A stretch of 64,000 bases of DNA from Impatiens glandulifera (Eukaryota > Streptophyta > Magnoliopsida > Ericales > Balsaminaceae). Shown piece by piece: positions 11,401-21,409 of this stretch. Position numbers and translations under genes: made by a program. Below the pieces are notes generated by a model. It was not told the origin of the DNA. It did no database searches and was given only the letters and a program-made list of their open reading frames with translations. The number at the start of each line of letters is the position of its first letter. Positions within the stretch are counted from its first letter, which is position 1. The DNA is taken from assembly GCF_907164915.1 (NCBI RefSeq), contig NC_061869.1, forward strand, positions 22,979,125-23,043,124, written 5' to 3'.

Positions 11401-13016
11401 TTTTCTACTAGTGTTAATTTGTTATGGTCCTATATAATTTTGTGTTTATTTTTAGGATCTATTTCGAGGAGGACACGGGGCAAGAACAAAAATACAGCAG
11501 TTGGTAGATTGCAAGCGGGGAAAAAGATGACTCTTCATTTTAACCCGGTAGATGGTAAGCCCATGTGCGAGAATAGGACAGCGTGGTCGAGACATATTGG
11601 GAGTGTCATTCGAGACTCCAATGCACTACCTCACAGGACTTTGCGTTGGTCGGACCCGAGCTCTACTTAGCTAGATCACATATGGATGGCTATCACGGTA
11701 ACTTATTATATAATTAACTTTTATGTATTAATCACAATCTATAATCGTATTTTAATGTTGACTTTTTAGGATCCTTTCGTGGCTGTGGAGGATGACATCA
11801 ACAACTATCGCAAACAAGGTTTATTTCAAGCTAACAAATTATGGGATAGGTGGAGATGTCAATGGAACACCTTGTACGTTAAAGCTCGTGAAGGTAACGA
11901 GGTTGCGATTAGGGCAAATCCCCCTCCCGAGATTGAACTAAGTGATTGGCATTATCTTCTTGATCGTCGCTTTCTCACTCTCGAGTTCAAGGTAAGTTAA
12001 TTTTTATAAAGAGACCTGAAATTAATCATTCATTAAACACAAATCTTTTCTTATTTGCAGAAAACAAGTAATGTGAATGCGCAAAATAGGTCGCGTGTTG
12101 TGTACAAGAATCATGCGGGCAACATCTCATTTTCGCAAGTGGAGAAGCAAATGGTTCGTTTTATCATTGAATAACAAAGTTTATAATGTTATTACGTTTT
12201 TATTAATTATTAAATTTGTACAGGAGAAGACTACCGGTACGTCGCCTAATTTTGCGGAATTATTTCTCCACACTCATACAAAGAAACCAACTCTGCAAGA
12301 TCCAAATCCGGAGGTTCTCCCTATTATTCAAGAAAAAGTGGTAAGTCGTGTTTATTAGTTTTATTTATTTTATTTATTTTATGTATGTAATCAAATGTAA
12401 TTTGTGTTTGTAGACTGCCTTGCGAATTGCTATAGAAGAAGACCCGACTAGGAATGACCTGCAGTTGGCTGAGTGTGCGTTCGGGTCTCAGGGACATGGG
12501 CGAGTCGTGGGTATGGGCTCAAGTGTCACACCTACATGTTTTAGAGCAGATGCTCGTGGGGGTTCTAGCATACCGCGCAGTGACACGCAACATTTCCGTG
12601 AAGAAAACCGAGTTTTACTTGAGGAGATGCAGAGGATGCGAGAGGAGCATGAAGCGGAGAAGATTCAGTCACAGAGAGAGCGCGAAGAAGCCTTACTCGA
12701 GCGTCAGATGGAGCGTCAGATGGAGCGTGAGGAAGCACAAAGGCAGCGTGAAATGGAGCGCGAAGAATTACTAATGCAGCGTGATAAATTACTAAAGCAG
12801 CGTGAAATGGAACGTGAAGAAGCTCGAAGGAATAGACAACAATCAGTTGTAGAGCGTGATAGAATGCAGGATGAGATGCTTGAGATGAGGGAGACGATGA
12901 ACTTCTTATTATCCATGGTTCCCGGTGGTCGCCCTCTACGTCCACCTGCCCCCCCCCCCCCACTAGAGATGATGCCCCTTCCACTTGATCGTCGCTTTCC
13001 CGTGTATTCTGGTTAG

Positions 13017-13234
13017 TTGAATTGTTATTTGAAGTACGTTAATTAATGGTTTTTGTGGATTTGTGATATGATTGAACTTTGTGATATGATTGTAGTTTGT
13101 GGATGGATTGTAGTTTGTGGATGATTATTGTTTTGAATTAATGATTGTGGTTTTGGGTTTTTAGTTATTGATGATTGTGCTTTTTGGTTTTGGTTATTGA
13201 TATGATTGTGATATAGGTAAAAATTTGGAGAAAA
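13017..13234. other. 3' non-coding tail of CACTA element 1
   Basis: Short repeats of TGATTGTGGTTTT/TTGTAGTTTGTGGATG type between the stop of the second gene and the subterminal array. Nothing coding. Confidence 0.55.
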
Positions 13235-13698
13235 AAAAACGATTATGGTTTAGTAACGTTTTAATGAATTAAAAAACCGTTTTTCTTAAAAATTCCTGTA
13301 ACGGTTTAACAAATAAAAAGCCGTCACAGAAACTTCATAGGTATCAGTAACGACTTTCGAAAACCGTTACTGATATAATTGTCTTTCAGTAACGGTTTTA
13401 AGTCGGCTAGAACCGTTACTATTGTTCCTTTAATATCAGTAACGATTTTCGAAAACCGTTATTGATACCTGTCAGTTTTTGTGACGGTTTTAAGTCGGCT
13501 AGAACCGTTACTATTATCCATTGACTATCAGTAACGGCTTTCGAAAGTCGTTACTGATACATGTGAAGTTTCTGTAACGTATTTTTCAGTAACGATTGGT
13601 AACGGTTTTATTTGCCGTTACAATTATGATTCAGTAACGGCATTCGATGCTTTCAGTAACGGTTTTCACCCTTACTGATACCTATTTTTCTACTAGTG
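13235..13698. repeat. Subterminal array and 3' terminus of CACTA element 1
   Basis: Repeated GTAACGGTTTT and facing AAAACCGTTAC, several with TCGGCTAGAACCGTTACT, ending in the inverted terminus CTACTAGTG at 13698. Confidence 0.88.
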
Positions 13699-13882
13699 AA
13701 AAAGACTATCATACGCGGGTTAGATTGAGCTAGTTACGAAAGTCATAGTGGGAATCATAGGGTATTGGGCACAACAAATCATTCTCTCGAAGAAGATAAT
13801 GAAGGATCTTGATTGTCTTATGAGAAACTTTATTTGGGGGAATCAAGGAAGAGGTGGAAAGAAAGTGAAGTGGGCTGATTGC

Positions 13883-14179
13883 TGTGAAAATATTTAATCT
13901 AAACACACGATAAAAGAAGATATATAAATAAAGTGGTAAAGAATAATAAAGAATACAAGATATAACGAGGTTCGGTCAACAATGCCTACATCCTCGGGGA
14001 GTCGTCCATTCTATTGATTTCTATGGAATAATGGTTCAAGTAACCCTAGGTTACAATGTCTCTATTTATAGGAGTACATCAAAAACCAAAAGACTAAACT
14101 ATTATTCCTAAGCCCAATAAAGGCTTAAAACCCATTATAATATATAAACTCTAATAAAATATGAGCCTAAAACCCAACA
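13883..14179 (-). repeat. 3' LTR of the small copia-like element
   Basis: 297 bp, TG...CA. It contains TAACCCTAGGTTACAATGTC and TCTATTTATAGGAG, an inverted TATA-like stretch. It pairs with 17392-17689. Confidence 0.85.
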
Positions 14180-17100
14180 ATCTCCATCTTGAGCGAATAC
14201 CGCGTTTATTGAGATGTGATGAATAAATTACAAATTCAATAATCTCCACCTTGACGAATTTCACGTCCCTTAGAAAATACATGACCCGTACTCATCAATC
14301 TTCACATCGACAAAAGTCAAGCCATCATGAAATAAGTGGGTTCAACACTTCAATCTTCACCTTTGCTCGAGCCATTCATGAGATAATTTTTCGTACATAC
14401 ACTTCCACTCAAGAGACCTTAAAAGAATAACAATCTCCACCTTCACGTATATCGCGCCATCAAAAAGTTATGAGCCACACATCAATCTTCACTACTCGAG
14501 ACATTCACGAGATAAATCAGTATACCTCCATTTCTACTCAAAATCTCTTAGAAGATAAAATCATAGAGTTTATAACACCAAATTAATTTGGGTAACCACG
14601 CTATTTCAACGACAAGAGACATTCAACAACTCTTCCCAATCTTTGTTCATACCCGTTGATATATGCGGAAACTAGAATGAACAATTCTTTATTATGTCAA
14701 AATAATCTTTACCTTTGTTTGCCACAAATTGAGTGTCTTATTTTTCAAGTCCAACAATCGACTAAAACCAAAATACCGAATAGACCCAAGACGAACTTTC
14801 ATCATCTATTTTTTCAAAATTAGATATTTATCGAAAACTGAGGACACCCAAAACGAACTTTCATCGTCTACTTCCTCAAAATAAGATATTGATCGAAAGC
14901 GAGAAGACTCAAGATGAACTTTTATCGTCTACTTCATAACAAATAAATTAGGCTATCATGACATCTCTTTTCTCTAGATCAAGATATGACAAAGTATTTA
15001 TCACCCATCTTGTCTTGAACGTTGCATACTCAACCAACTTGAACCTCATACTTTTTCTTGAACAAATTAGCTTACAATCTGATAGTTTCTTGAAACCAAA
15101 AATGCCTAGTAATCCAAGAATATTATTTCAAAATTCACTATCTCTCTTCAATTGTCTTCACTAATACTTCAAATGATCATCTATAGTTTCTCTGAAAGAA
15201 ATCGAATATCCTTCCATTTGAATTGATCGAACTTCTTATCTAGCCCCTTTTTCATGACTAGGAATTCCATTCAAGGTCTTAATCATCTCATCAATAATAT
15301 GACAAATCAATCATCTCATTCATATAAACTATGATCTATAATGTATAGACAATTAAGATAGAACAAAAGAAGTAACAAAATCATCACCTTCGAATTAACC
15401 GAGTCTCCAATCTAGCCCATTTTCCATGACTAGGAATCCCACTCAAGGTTTTATTTATCTTCTCACATTAGAAGATAATGTAATGATTTCTTCTTGATTC
15501 GTTTGAGAGTTACTCTCAAGATGTCTCCACCTCAACTTATAAGTGTCTTTTGCTAGGCTTCCTCTTCCTGGTCTTTCATTCATATTGTGTGCAAACTAGA
15601 ATTGTTCCAATCCTTAATCACCCGTCAACTCAATGTAATCTTGCAATTTGGCCTGAAGGATTACCTTGTAAACATGTCGAAAATGTTGTCATTGGTAAAC
15701 ACCATTTTGATAACAACTTTCCATACTCGATCATGTTTTTGTCAAGTGTAAAGCACATAATATCACTACCGTCTTCATCTTGATTAGCTCTTCCAATAAG
15801 ATAAATGGTCATAACAAAAAAGATACAAACTTTTTGGTCCCAAACAAGCCAAATAAAACTAAAAATAGGCAGACACTTTAAGCCCTAAAAAACAAACTCC
15901 GAGACGTCCAAACCTTGTTTCAATCGTTGAAAATGTAGATGAATGAGTTACCAACCCTCTCGACAAAATCTTAGCATAATCAGACTATGTTTGAATCTTC
16001 GATCGTCAGTTTAATGAACCCTGTGCGATTGTAGGAGAAAATATGCTGCTAGATTTTCTCTCTACATCTCTTTTAATTTGACTTCTTCAAAAATCGTTTT
16101 CCAAAGAAAAATCTCTCCAAATTCATTTTAGCCGAGAATTTCTTCAAGTCAAAACCCTCAACATAGTGAAATAATGTCTCTCATATATGCCAAGACAACA
16201 ATCGGTTATAATAAAACCTCAAACTAATTTTCAACAAGCATGAAGATGTATCGTTTGTTCTCAACAATCTTCTAGTCAAATCCTGCATAGAAAGAATCTA
16301 ACAAACCATATATATGATTAGTGCACCCTCAACTAATACCTTAGAAATTATCATTCTTAATAGAACCCTTGAGGCATCAACACCCACTTGACAACTTCGC
16401 ACTAGTACTTACCGGAGATTGCCAAACAAACCAACTCACAAGGTTTGATGCAAATCTAAAATCTGGTCCTTATACACACATATCAAAACCACACTCTTGA
16501 AACAAATATTAAAGCCACCCTCTTTAATTAGAAAAACCCTTACATGTTTCATTAACTATCTTCCATAACCTGCAACATCGAATAAGTACTCCACATTCTT
16601 TTTCAACTTCCAATTTTCAATCTCCATATTGATGAATATCAAATCTCTTAGCAGATAAATCACAAATCTCCATCTTTGATAAATTCAAGTCAAACAAGGC
16701 TCAATACAAATCTAAGATCAAAGCATACAAAGTTTTGAGAATTTGATTAAAATCAAACAAGGCTTTACTTGTGAAAATTGGAATCAAATAGGTCTTAAAC
16801 CTATTTTATGAAATCAAACGAGACTTAAAGAAAAAGTCTTAGTTAAAAAGTCTTAGTTGTTGACCGTTTCAAAGATTCTTGGCTCCTCTTTATATATTAT
16901 ATTATATCATAATATATATATATATGTGTGTGTGGAATATATATAGAGATATATATGGAGATATATATTTTTTTCTTTTTATATTTTAATAGACCATATG
17001 CCACAAATTAAAATAAGTCAAAAGAATATACCTCATCTTCTTCATTTCGGTGACACTACCTCTACGACGACTTTTCATCACTTGCACTCATTGGCACCTT

Positions 17101-17374
17101 CGAGAAGAATAAAAGACCAGTCGTCTTCTTCTTTCTTCTTCTCAAGATATCATCACTCAAAACTAAGAAATATTTTAACGACCGTTGACATCTCCTTAAC
17201 AATTGAATTTTTTTGACTCAAATCTTCACAGCGACTAATTCTTCTACAACCAATGTCATTTTCTCAAATAACCAACAATCTTTAACAAAAGTACAAATTT
17301 ACAACTTCTTCAATAGTGGTTAGGGTTTTCGTCATATCTTCACAAATAGATTAGGATAAATATTCTCAAAACAT

Positions 17375-17386
17375 GCTCCGATACCA
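17375..17386 (-). other. Primer-binding site, initiator tRNA-Met type
   Basis: Minus-strand TGGTATCGGAGC, five bases inside the right LTR end. It differs from the usual TGGTATCAGAGC by one base. Confidence 0.85.
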
Positions 17387-17391
17387 CTTGT

Positions 17392-17689
17392 TGTGAAAAG
17401 ATCTAATCTGAACACGCGATAAAAGAAGATATATAAATAAAGTGGTAAAGAATAATAAAGAACACAAGATATAACGATGTTCGGCCAACAATGCCTACAT
17501 CCTTGAGGAGTCGTCCAAACTATTAATTTTCCATAGAATAATGGTCAAAGTAACCCTAGGTTACAATGTCTCTATTTATAGGAGTACATCAAAAGCCAAA
17601 AGACTAAACTATTACTCCTAAGTCCAATAAAGGCTTAAAACTCATTACAATATATAAACTCTAATAAAATATGAGCCCAAAACCCAACA
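17392..17689 (-). repeat. 5' LTR of the small copia-like element
   Basis: 298 bp; the LTR next to the primer-binding site, so the 5' LTR of the minus-strand element. Confidence 0.85.
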
Positions 17690-18982
17690 CTAACGTGTGT
17701 AAGCCGAAAGAAGAAGGAGGGATATGGCTAAAAATTGCATTGAATGGAAAAAGGCTCTTACGATAACGCATTTTTTGGCGTTAAAAAAGAAGCTAGACTC
17801 GTTGTGGGTTAGGTGGGTGCATTCAAGGTTTATAAAGAATGAAAAGAGTATATGGACTTCAAAGATTAAACCGAAAATGGGCTGGTCACTAAAGAAGATT
17901 CTCAAGCTTAAGAACAACGATATATTTTTGTTTGATATTTGGTTAAGAAATGGTCGAGGAACCTTGTTTTGGTATGATCCATGGTTTGAAAATCTGCCTA
18001 TCGTTCTTAAGGCAGAATTTGGTGGGGTGCGTATTCAAAGGATTATCTTAATTCATCGGTTCGTGACATTCGGGATGGAGATTATAATACTCTTCTAAGG
18101 CATATTCCAGAAGGTGTTAGGATTCTTAGCTTCATGCAAACAATACACTTTAATGACAATATCGACTTGCGAGTTTGGAAGGTAGAAAGAGATGAAAAGT
18201 TCAATTATAATCTAGCTTGGGAGTCTATTCGTGAGAGGAGGAACGATGTGGGTTGGACTCATGTTGTATGGTCCTCCAAAATCATTCTGAGACAACAATT
18301 TGTGTTATGGTTGTTGTTTAGGAAGAGACTTTCAACTAGGGATCGACTTAAGCGGTTTATGGATATCCCAGATTCTAAATGTCTACTTTGTGATGACATA
18401 GAAGAGACGATGGATCATTTATTTGATGCCTTCTCATTGACACTCGAGTTATGGAGACGGTTTACAAAAGCTATGAATTAGCCTTTTTCTCTCGGATTGG
18501 ATTGATATCAAGAAAATGGCCATCTTAAAAGCTAAAGGTAATCTTTTTCATTCAAATATATTTATATGTGGTTTTGCTTCTATTGTTTATCATATTTGGA
18601 TGGAAATAAATTCAAGAGTATTCACGAGGATGAGAGGTGGTGTTGATGATATTTGGAATAACATATAGTTTGATTGCAATTCTCTTATTCAGACTTGGAG
18701 GCGAAGTCCCAAAAATGAGCAAAATTGGTGTATATGTCAAAATTGGGGTATTAACTACTATAAAGTCACTCAATCTAGCAACTTCAAGGCGAGATCATAA
18801 AACTATTATTGTTTGTTTGTTTGAAAAGTTGAAATTCATTTTGTGTTTACTCATTTGGTTTGTAATTATAGTTTTTAAAAATTAAAGCAAGTATTTGTTT
18901 TGCTTTAATTCATGAACTCATGTAGGTTTTTTCCCCTTTTAGGGTTTTTTAATGAAATGACTATGTAGTTTTCCAAAAAAAA

Positions 18983-19228
18983 GATATCTTGACTATATAG
19001 GATTAACGACGAATTTATGATTCAAAGTTAGGTGGGTTTGAAAAAAATTATAGTGAACTTAAATATTTTGGGAAAATTATGTATCTAACTGATAAAGATT
19101 TTGTCTATTTTTAAGAATTAGAATAAACAGTGAATTAAATTAGAAAACTTTAAAAATTATGGGTTATGTTACATTTTTTAGCGAAATTTTTTTTATTTGG
19201 GGTGGGCTTGAGCCCACCTCAACCCTAA
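18983..19228. other. Non-coding spacer with a perfect palindrome
   Basis: AT-rich. ATTCAAAGTTAGGTGGGTTT at about 19022 is similar to part of the short MITE at 27286. GGTGGGCTTGAGCCCACC at 19201-19218 is a perfect palindrome with 8-bp arms. Probably a decayed relative of the 27286 element. No gene seen. Confidence 0.4.
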
Positions 19229-19343
19229 TGTAGATCCGCGTTGTATAGAATTGTGAAGATGGAGATGAACATGGGAAAGAAGGGTAGGAGCAACTGCAGT
19301 CATCATGCGATATTTTCAGATCTTGTGAACAATGAAACTCTAA
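19229..19343. repeat. 115-bp direct repeat, left copy, flanking solo LTR B
   Basis: Identical to 21295-21409 except for one base (GCGATATTTT against GCGACATTTT). It ends exactly where the LTR begins. See the right copy and the findings. Confidence 0.92.
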
Positions 19344-20234
19344 TGTTAGGATCGGCGACACCAATAGAGACGGGGGTCTGACTATTGTTGACGACTTCGG
19401 ATAAATAGTTTGATAGAAATCCTGTTAGGGATTAATATCTCTATCTATTCTTCACAAACCTTTGCAAACTCTTGAACGATTCAAGTGCGGAAACGTTTGC
19501 TTAGGTTTGAAGCTAAAAACCAAAGAAGGAGAAGATGACAGAATGTAAATAACACAGCAGATTGTTTATGGATGTTCGGAGCAAACTCTCCTACGTCACC
19601 CCTTCTTCCAACCACCAGAAGGATTCACTATACTTTTCAATCAAATACAGCTGACTAGCTAACACTCTGTTGAACAGAACAGCCTTTGTTCAACTTACAA
19701 CACACTGTTAATGACTATCAAATAGTCCAGTAACTTATCTCTCAACTTCACGTAGTGATTTACAAAATACACTTGAGAATAAAATATCTAGAGAGAGAGT
19801 AAGTTGATTCAAGAAATCAAGCTTCTGGAAATCTGTTGATTCAATGAGAGAGAAAGCTTCAGCTTCTGTCTTGTTTTCTGCTTCTCTTCATCTTCATCCT
19901 TAGGTAGCAATATATTCTTGAAAAACTTCAACGGTTGAATCTTCCTTTTGGATACGTGGCAAGCATCCATTGGAAGGCCGCCCATAGTACACAAGTACAG
20001 CAGGCACTGTGCATATGGAACGTGGCCGTACCAATCTGGTAGTGGCCAAATATTCTTCTGAAATTGTCCTGCACAGAACAAGTAGTGGGAAGAATATTTA
20101 CTTACGTGGCATTCATCAATTGGTTACAGTTGGCTGTCGTACTGATCTTCACAAGAGAGTGGAGCAGGAGTAGCGTACAGCTAGAGCACGTGGGTAGGCG
20201 GGTGCTAGCTTCAAGCATACTGCTTAAGCTGATC

Positions 20235-20872
20235 ATTAGACGTATTTTAGTTAGACGAATTGTGAAAATCAGTCTAATGAAATTTAAACATCCCCGTCTA
20301 ATAATAGAGTCTATTAGACCACCTGGTCTAATAGAATTAGACTTACGTCTAATTACAATAACCATTAGACTGCACGTCTAACTCCACGTCTAATTCCGGT
20401 TCTATCTCAGACTAATCTGAAAGAGTTAGACTCACGTCTAACTTTCACTTAATTAGACTACACGTCTAACTCCACTGAGTTAGATTGCACGTCTAATTCT
20501 GGTTCTACCTCAGACTAATCTGAAGGAGTTAGACTCACGTCTAACTTTCACTTAATTAGACTACACGTCTAATTATCCAATAACCATTAGACTGCACGTC
20601 TAACTCCACTGAGTTAGATTGCACGTCTAATTCTGGTTCTACCTCAGATTAATCTGAAGGAGTTAGACTCACGTCTAACTTTCTCAAATATATTAGACTC
20701 ACATCTAATTCCGCAAATATATTAGACTCACATCTAATTCCGCAAATATATTAGACTCACATCTAATTCCGCAAATATATTAGACTTACGTCTAATTCCT
20801 TGCATCTATTAGACTCCACGTCTAATTCTACTAGTTAGACCCTCACGTCTAACATTAGACGTTTTTCATATA
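20235..20872. repeat. Array of TTAGAC...GTCTAA palindromes in LTR B
   Basis: About seventeen copies of TTAGAC-(4 to 6 nt)-GTCTAA, e.g. TTAGACTCACGTCTAA and TTAGACTGCACGTCTAA. They are organised in higher-order units of about 120 bp containing GGTTCTACCTCAGACTAATC, then a 29-bp tandem (ATTAGACTCACATCTAATTC three times, about 20692-20770). Each unit can form a hairpin. It occupies the U3 side of the LTR, where LTR A and LTR C carry different arrays. Confidence 0.9.
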
Positions 20873-20938
20873 ATGGGTCTAACTTCGCGTTGACTTTCAG
20901 ATGTGCCTGCAAATTAACAAAACTCTAAATATTAATTC

Positions 20939-21012
20939 TGCACCTGGTGAGATTCGAACTCAGGTCACCTATATGACAAACGGACATACTTACCACTACA
21001 CCACTTAAGATG
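20939..21012 (-). repeat. tRNA-like (A box/B box) module in LTR B
   Basis: On the minus strand TGGTGTAGTGGTAAGTATG fits a Pol III A box. About 35 bases on, CTGAGTTCGAATCTCACC fits a B box followed by an acceptor-like 3' side. It is closest in look to a tRNA body, but no full cloverleaf was folded, so it is called tRNA-like, not a tRNA gene. Confidence 0.6.
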
Positions 21013-21140
21013 TTGATATCTAAATATATATTTATATATTTGATATGACTAACAATTATTGAACTTAGTTTTATCCAAAAACTATTTCATCAATCATCAA
21101 ATCAAAATTGTTAAGTTATTTTTAAATCAATTAAAAATTT

Positions 21141-21293
21141 CAACCCAACAATTTCTCCTTTTTGATTATTTAAACTAAATTATCAAAAACCTGTAGAGTT
21201 CATTAAAAATTCCAACCCAATAATTTCCCCTTTTTTATTATTTAAATTAAATTATCAAAACTTGTTGAGTTCATTAAAAATTTCAACCCAACA
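21141..21293 (-). repeat. Tandem triplication of the LTR 5' terminus with polypurine tract
   Basis: CAACCCAACA (or CAACCCAATA) ends at 21150, 21222 and 21293, spacing 72 and 71 bp. After the first two comes ATTTCTCCTTTTT or ATTTCCCCTTTTTT, the complement of a polypurine tract. So the LTR start plus adjacent tract is present two extra times outside the true LTR edge. Confidence 0.8.
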
Positions 21294-21294
21294 T

Positions 21295-21409
21295 TGTAGA
21301 TCCGCGTTGTATAGAATTGTGAAGATGGAGATGAACATGGGAAAGAAGGGTAGGAGCAACTGCAGTCATCATGCGACATTTTCAGATCTTGTGAACAATG
21401 AAACTCTAA
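21295..21409. repeat. 115-bp direct repeat, right copy, flanking solo LTR B
   Basis: Starts TGTAGATCCGCG one base after the LTR end and ends GAAACTCTAA. One mismatch to 19229-19343. It continues into unrelated sequence (TGAAACTTAATTC). Confidence 0.92.

Larger units (their letters stand above)
3860..11413 (-). mobile_element. CACTA element 2, complete, nested in an intron of element 1
   Basis: It begins CACTAGTAGAAAAAAGGG at 3860 and ends TTTTCTACTAGTG at 11413, a 13-bp perfect terminal inverted repeat CACTAGTAGAAAA. It is flanked by a TTA target duplication (3857-3859 and 11414-11416), the 3 bp expected for CACTA. Total length is 7554 bp. Genes read on the minus strand: GC-rich leader, transposase, second gene. 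Both ends have arrays of GTAACGG motifs. Coding sequence is very close to element 1, so a family member inserted in a family member, in opposite orientation. Confidence 0.95.
3609..13016 (+). pseudogene. TNP1-like second gene of CACTA element 1 (Transposase_24 type), split by nested element 2
   Basis: Exons by eye: 3609-3834, 11456-11697, 11770-11991, 12061-12153, 12234-12340 and 12414-13016, each bounded by GT-AG. Exon 1 is acidic (EEHSEDP, LDLDDVMNVDS). Exons 2 and 3 match the plant Transposase_24 pattern (FNPVDGKPMCENRTAWSRHI; FQANKLWDRWRCQWNTLY). The last exon holds GRVVGMGSSVTPT and a long Arg/Glu-rich heptad coiled coil. The first intron contains the whole 7.5-kb element 2. A TAG at 11668-11670 interrupts exon 2, and a run of 13 C at 12949-12961 shifts the C-terminus relative to element 2. 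TNP1-type proteins bind subterminal repeats and assist the transposase. This copy is probably non-functional, although its exon set is complete. Confidence 0.8.
1..13698 (+). mobile_element. CACTA (En/Spm-like) element 1, 5' end outside window, disrupted by nested insertions
   Basis: The left end lies before the window. The right end is the inverted CACTA terminus TTTTTCTACTAGTG ending at 13698, preceded by a subterminal array of GTAACGG/CCGTTAC motifs. Reading left to right are the second half of a TNP2-like transposase, a DUF4216 exon set, and a TNP1-like second gene. Two insertions break it: a solo LTR at 1052-2700 and a complete related CACTA at 3860-11413. Removing both leaves about 4.5 kb of this element in the window. 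It appears to have landed in a LINE, because LINE coding sequence starts directly after 13698; the other LINE flank is not visible, so the 3-bp target duplication cannot be tested. Confidence 0.9.
13883..17689 (-). mobile_element. Small copia-like LTR element, no recognisable pol (3.8 kb)
   Basis: LTRs at 13883-14179 (297 bp) and 17392-17689 (298 bp), both TGTGAAAA...CCCAACA as read on the plus strand. The primer-binding site is GCTCCGATACCA at 17375-17386, the complement of TGGTATCGGAGC, which matches initiator tRNA-Met apart from one base. It therefore reads on the minus strand. The polypurine tract is next to the left LTR (AGATGGAGATTG on the minus strand). The 3.2-kb interior has only short broken ORFs, so it is non-autonomous or fully decayed. 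About two dozen differences separate the LTRs, so it is not recent. No clear target duplication is seen (ATTGC left, CTAAC right). Confidence 0.85.
13699..18982 (+). pseudogene. LINE (L1-type) ORF2 3' part, split by an LTR element
   Basis: Two pieces, 13699-13882 and 17690-18982. The first encodes the region after the reverse transcriptase (GYWAQQIILSKKIMKDLDC, then LMRNFIWGNQG). The second continues VCKPKEEGG, then the pre-zinc region (GRGTLFWYDPWFENLPI) and the RVT zinc-binding domain (FVLWLLFRKRLSTRDRL, CLLCDDIEETMDHLF) to about 18480. Several frameshifts and stops interrupt it. The 3' end is TTTAATGAAATGACTATG followed by TTTTCC and an A run ending at 18982, typical of plant L1 elements. 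The 5' part is cut off by CACTA element 1. Confidence 0.88.
19344..21293 (-). mobile_element. Solo LTR B (same family as LTR A) with triplicated terminus
   Basis: 1950 bp, plus-strand TGTTAGGATCGG... to ...TTTCAACCCAACA, hence TG...CA on the minus strand. It shares with LTR A, in inverted form, the core TGGATGTTCGGAGCAAACTC then CTCCTACGTCACCCCTTCTT, plus the GATCCTAACA end. It carries a palindrome array at 20235-20872 and a tRNA-like module at 20939-21012. The right end contains three copies of the LTR terminus with polypurine tract remnants. No interior or second LTR follows. Confidence 0.85.

Noticed and set aside
13878..17694. Target duplication of the small copia-like element
   Set aside because: ATTGC and CTAAC do not match; LINE frame across the joint is also off by one, so the site is altered.
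20235..20872. CRISPR-like spaced palindromic repeats
   Set aside because: Eukaryotic nuclear context, irregular spacing, no unique spacers, and it lies within an LTR.
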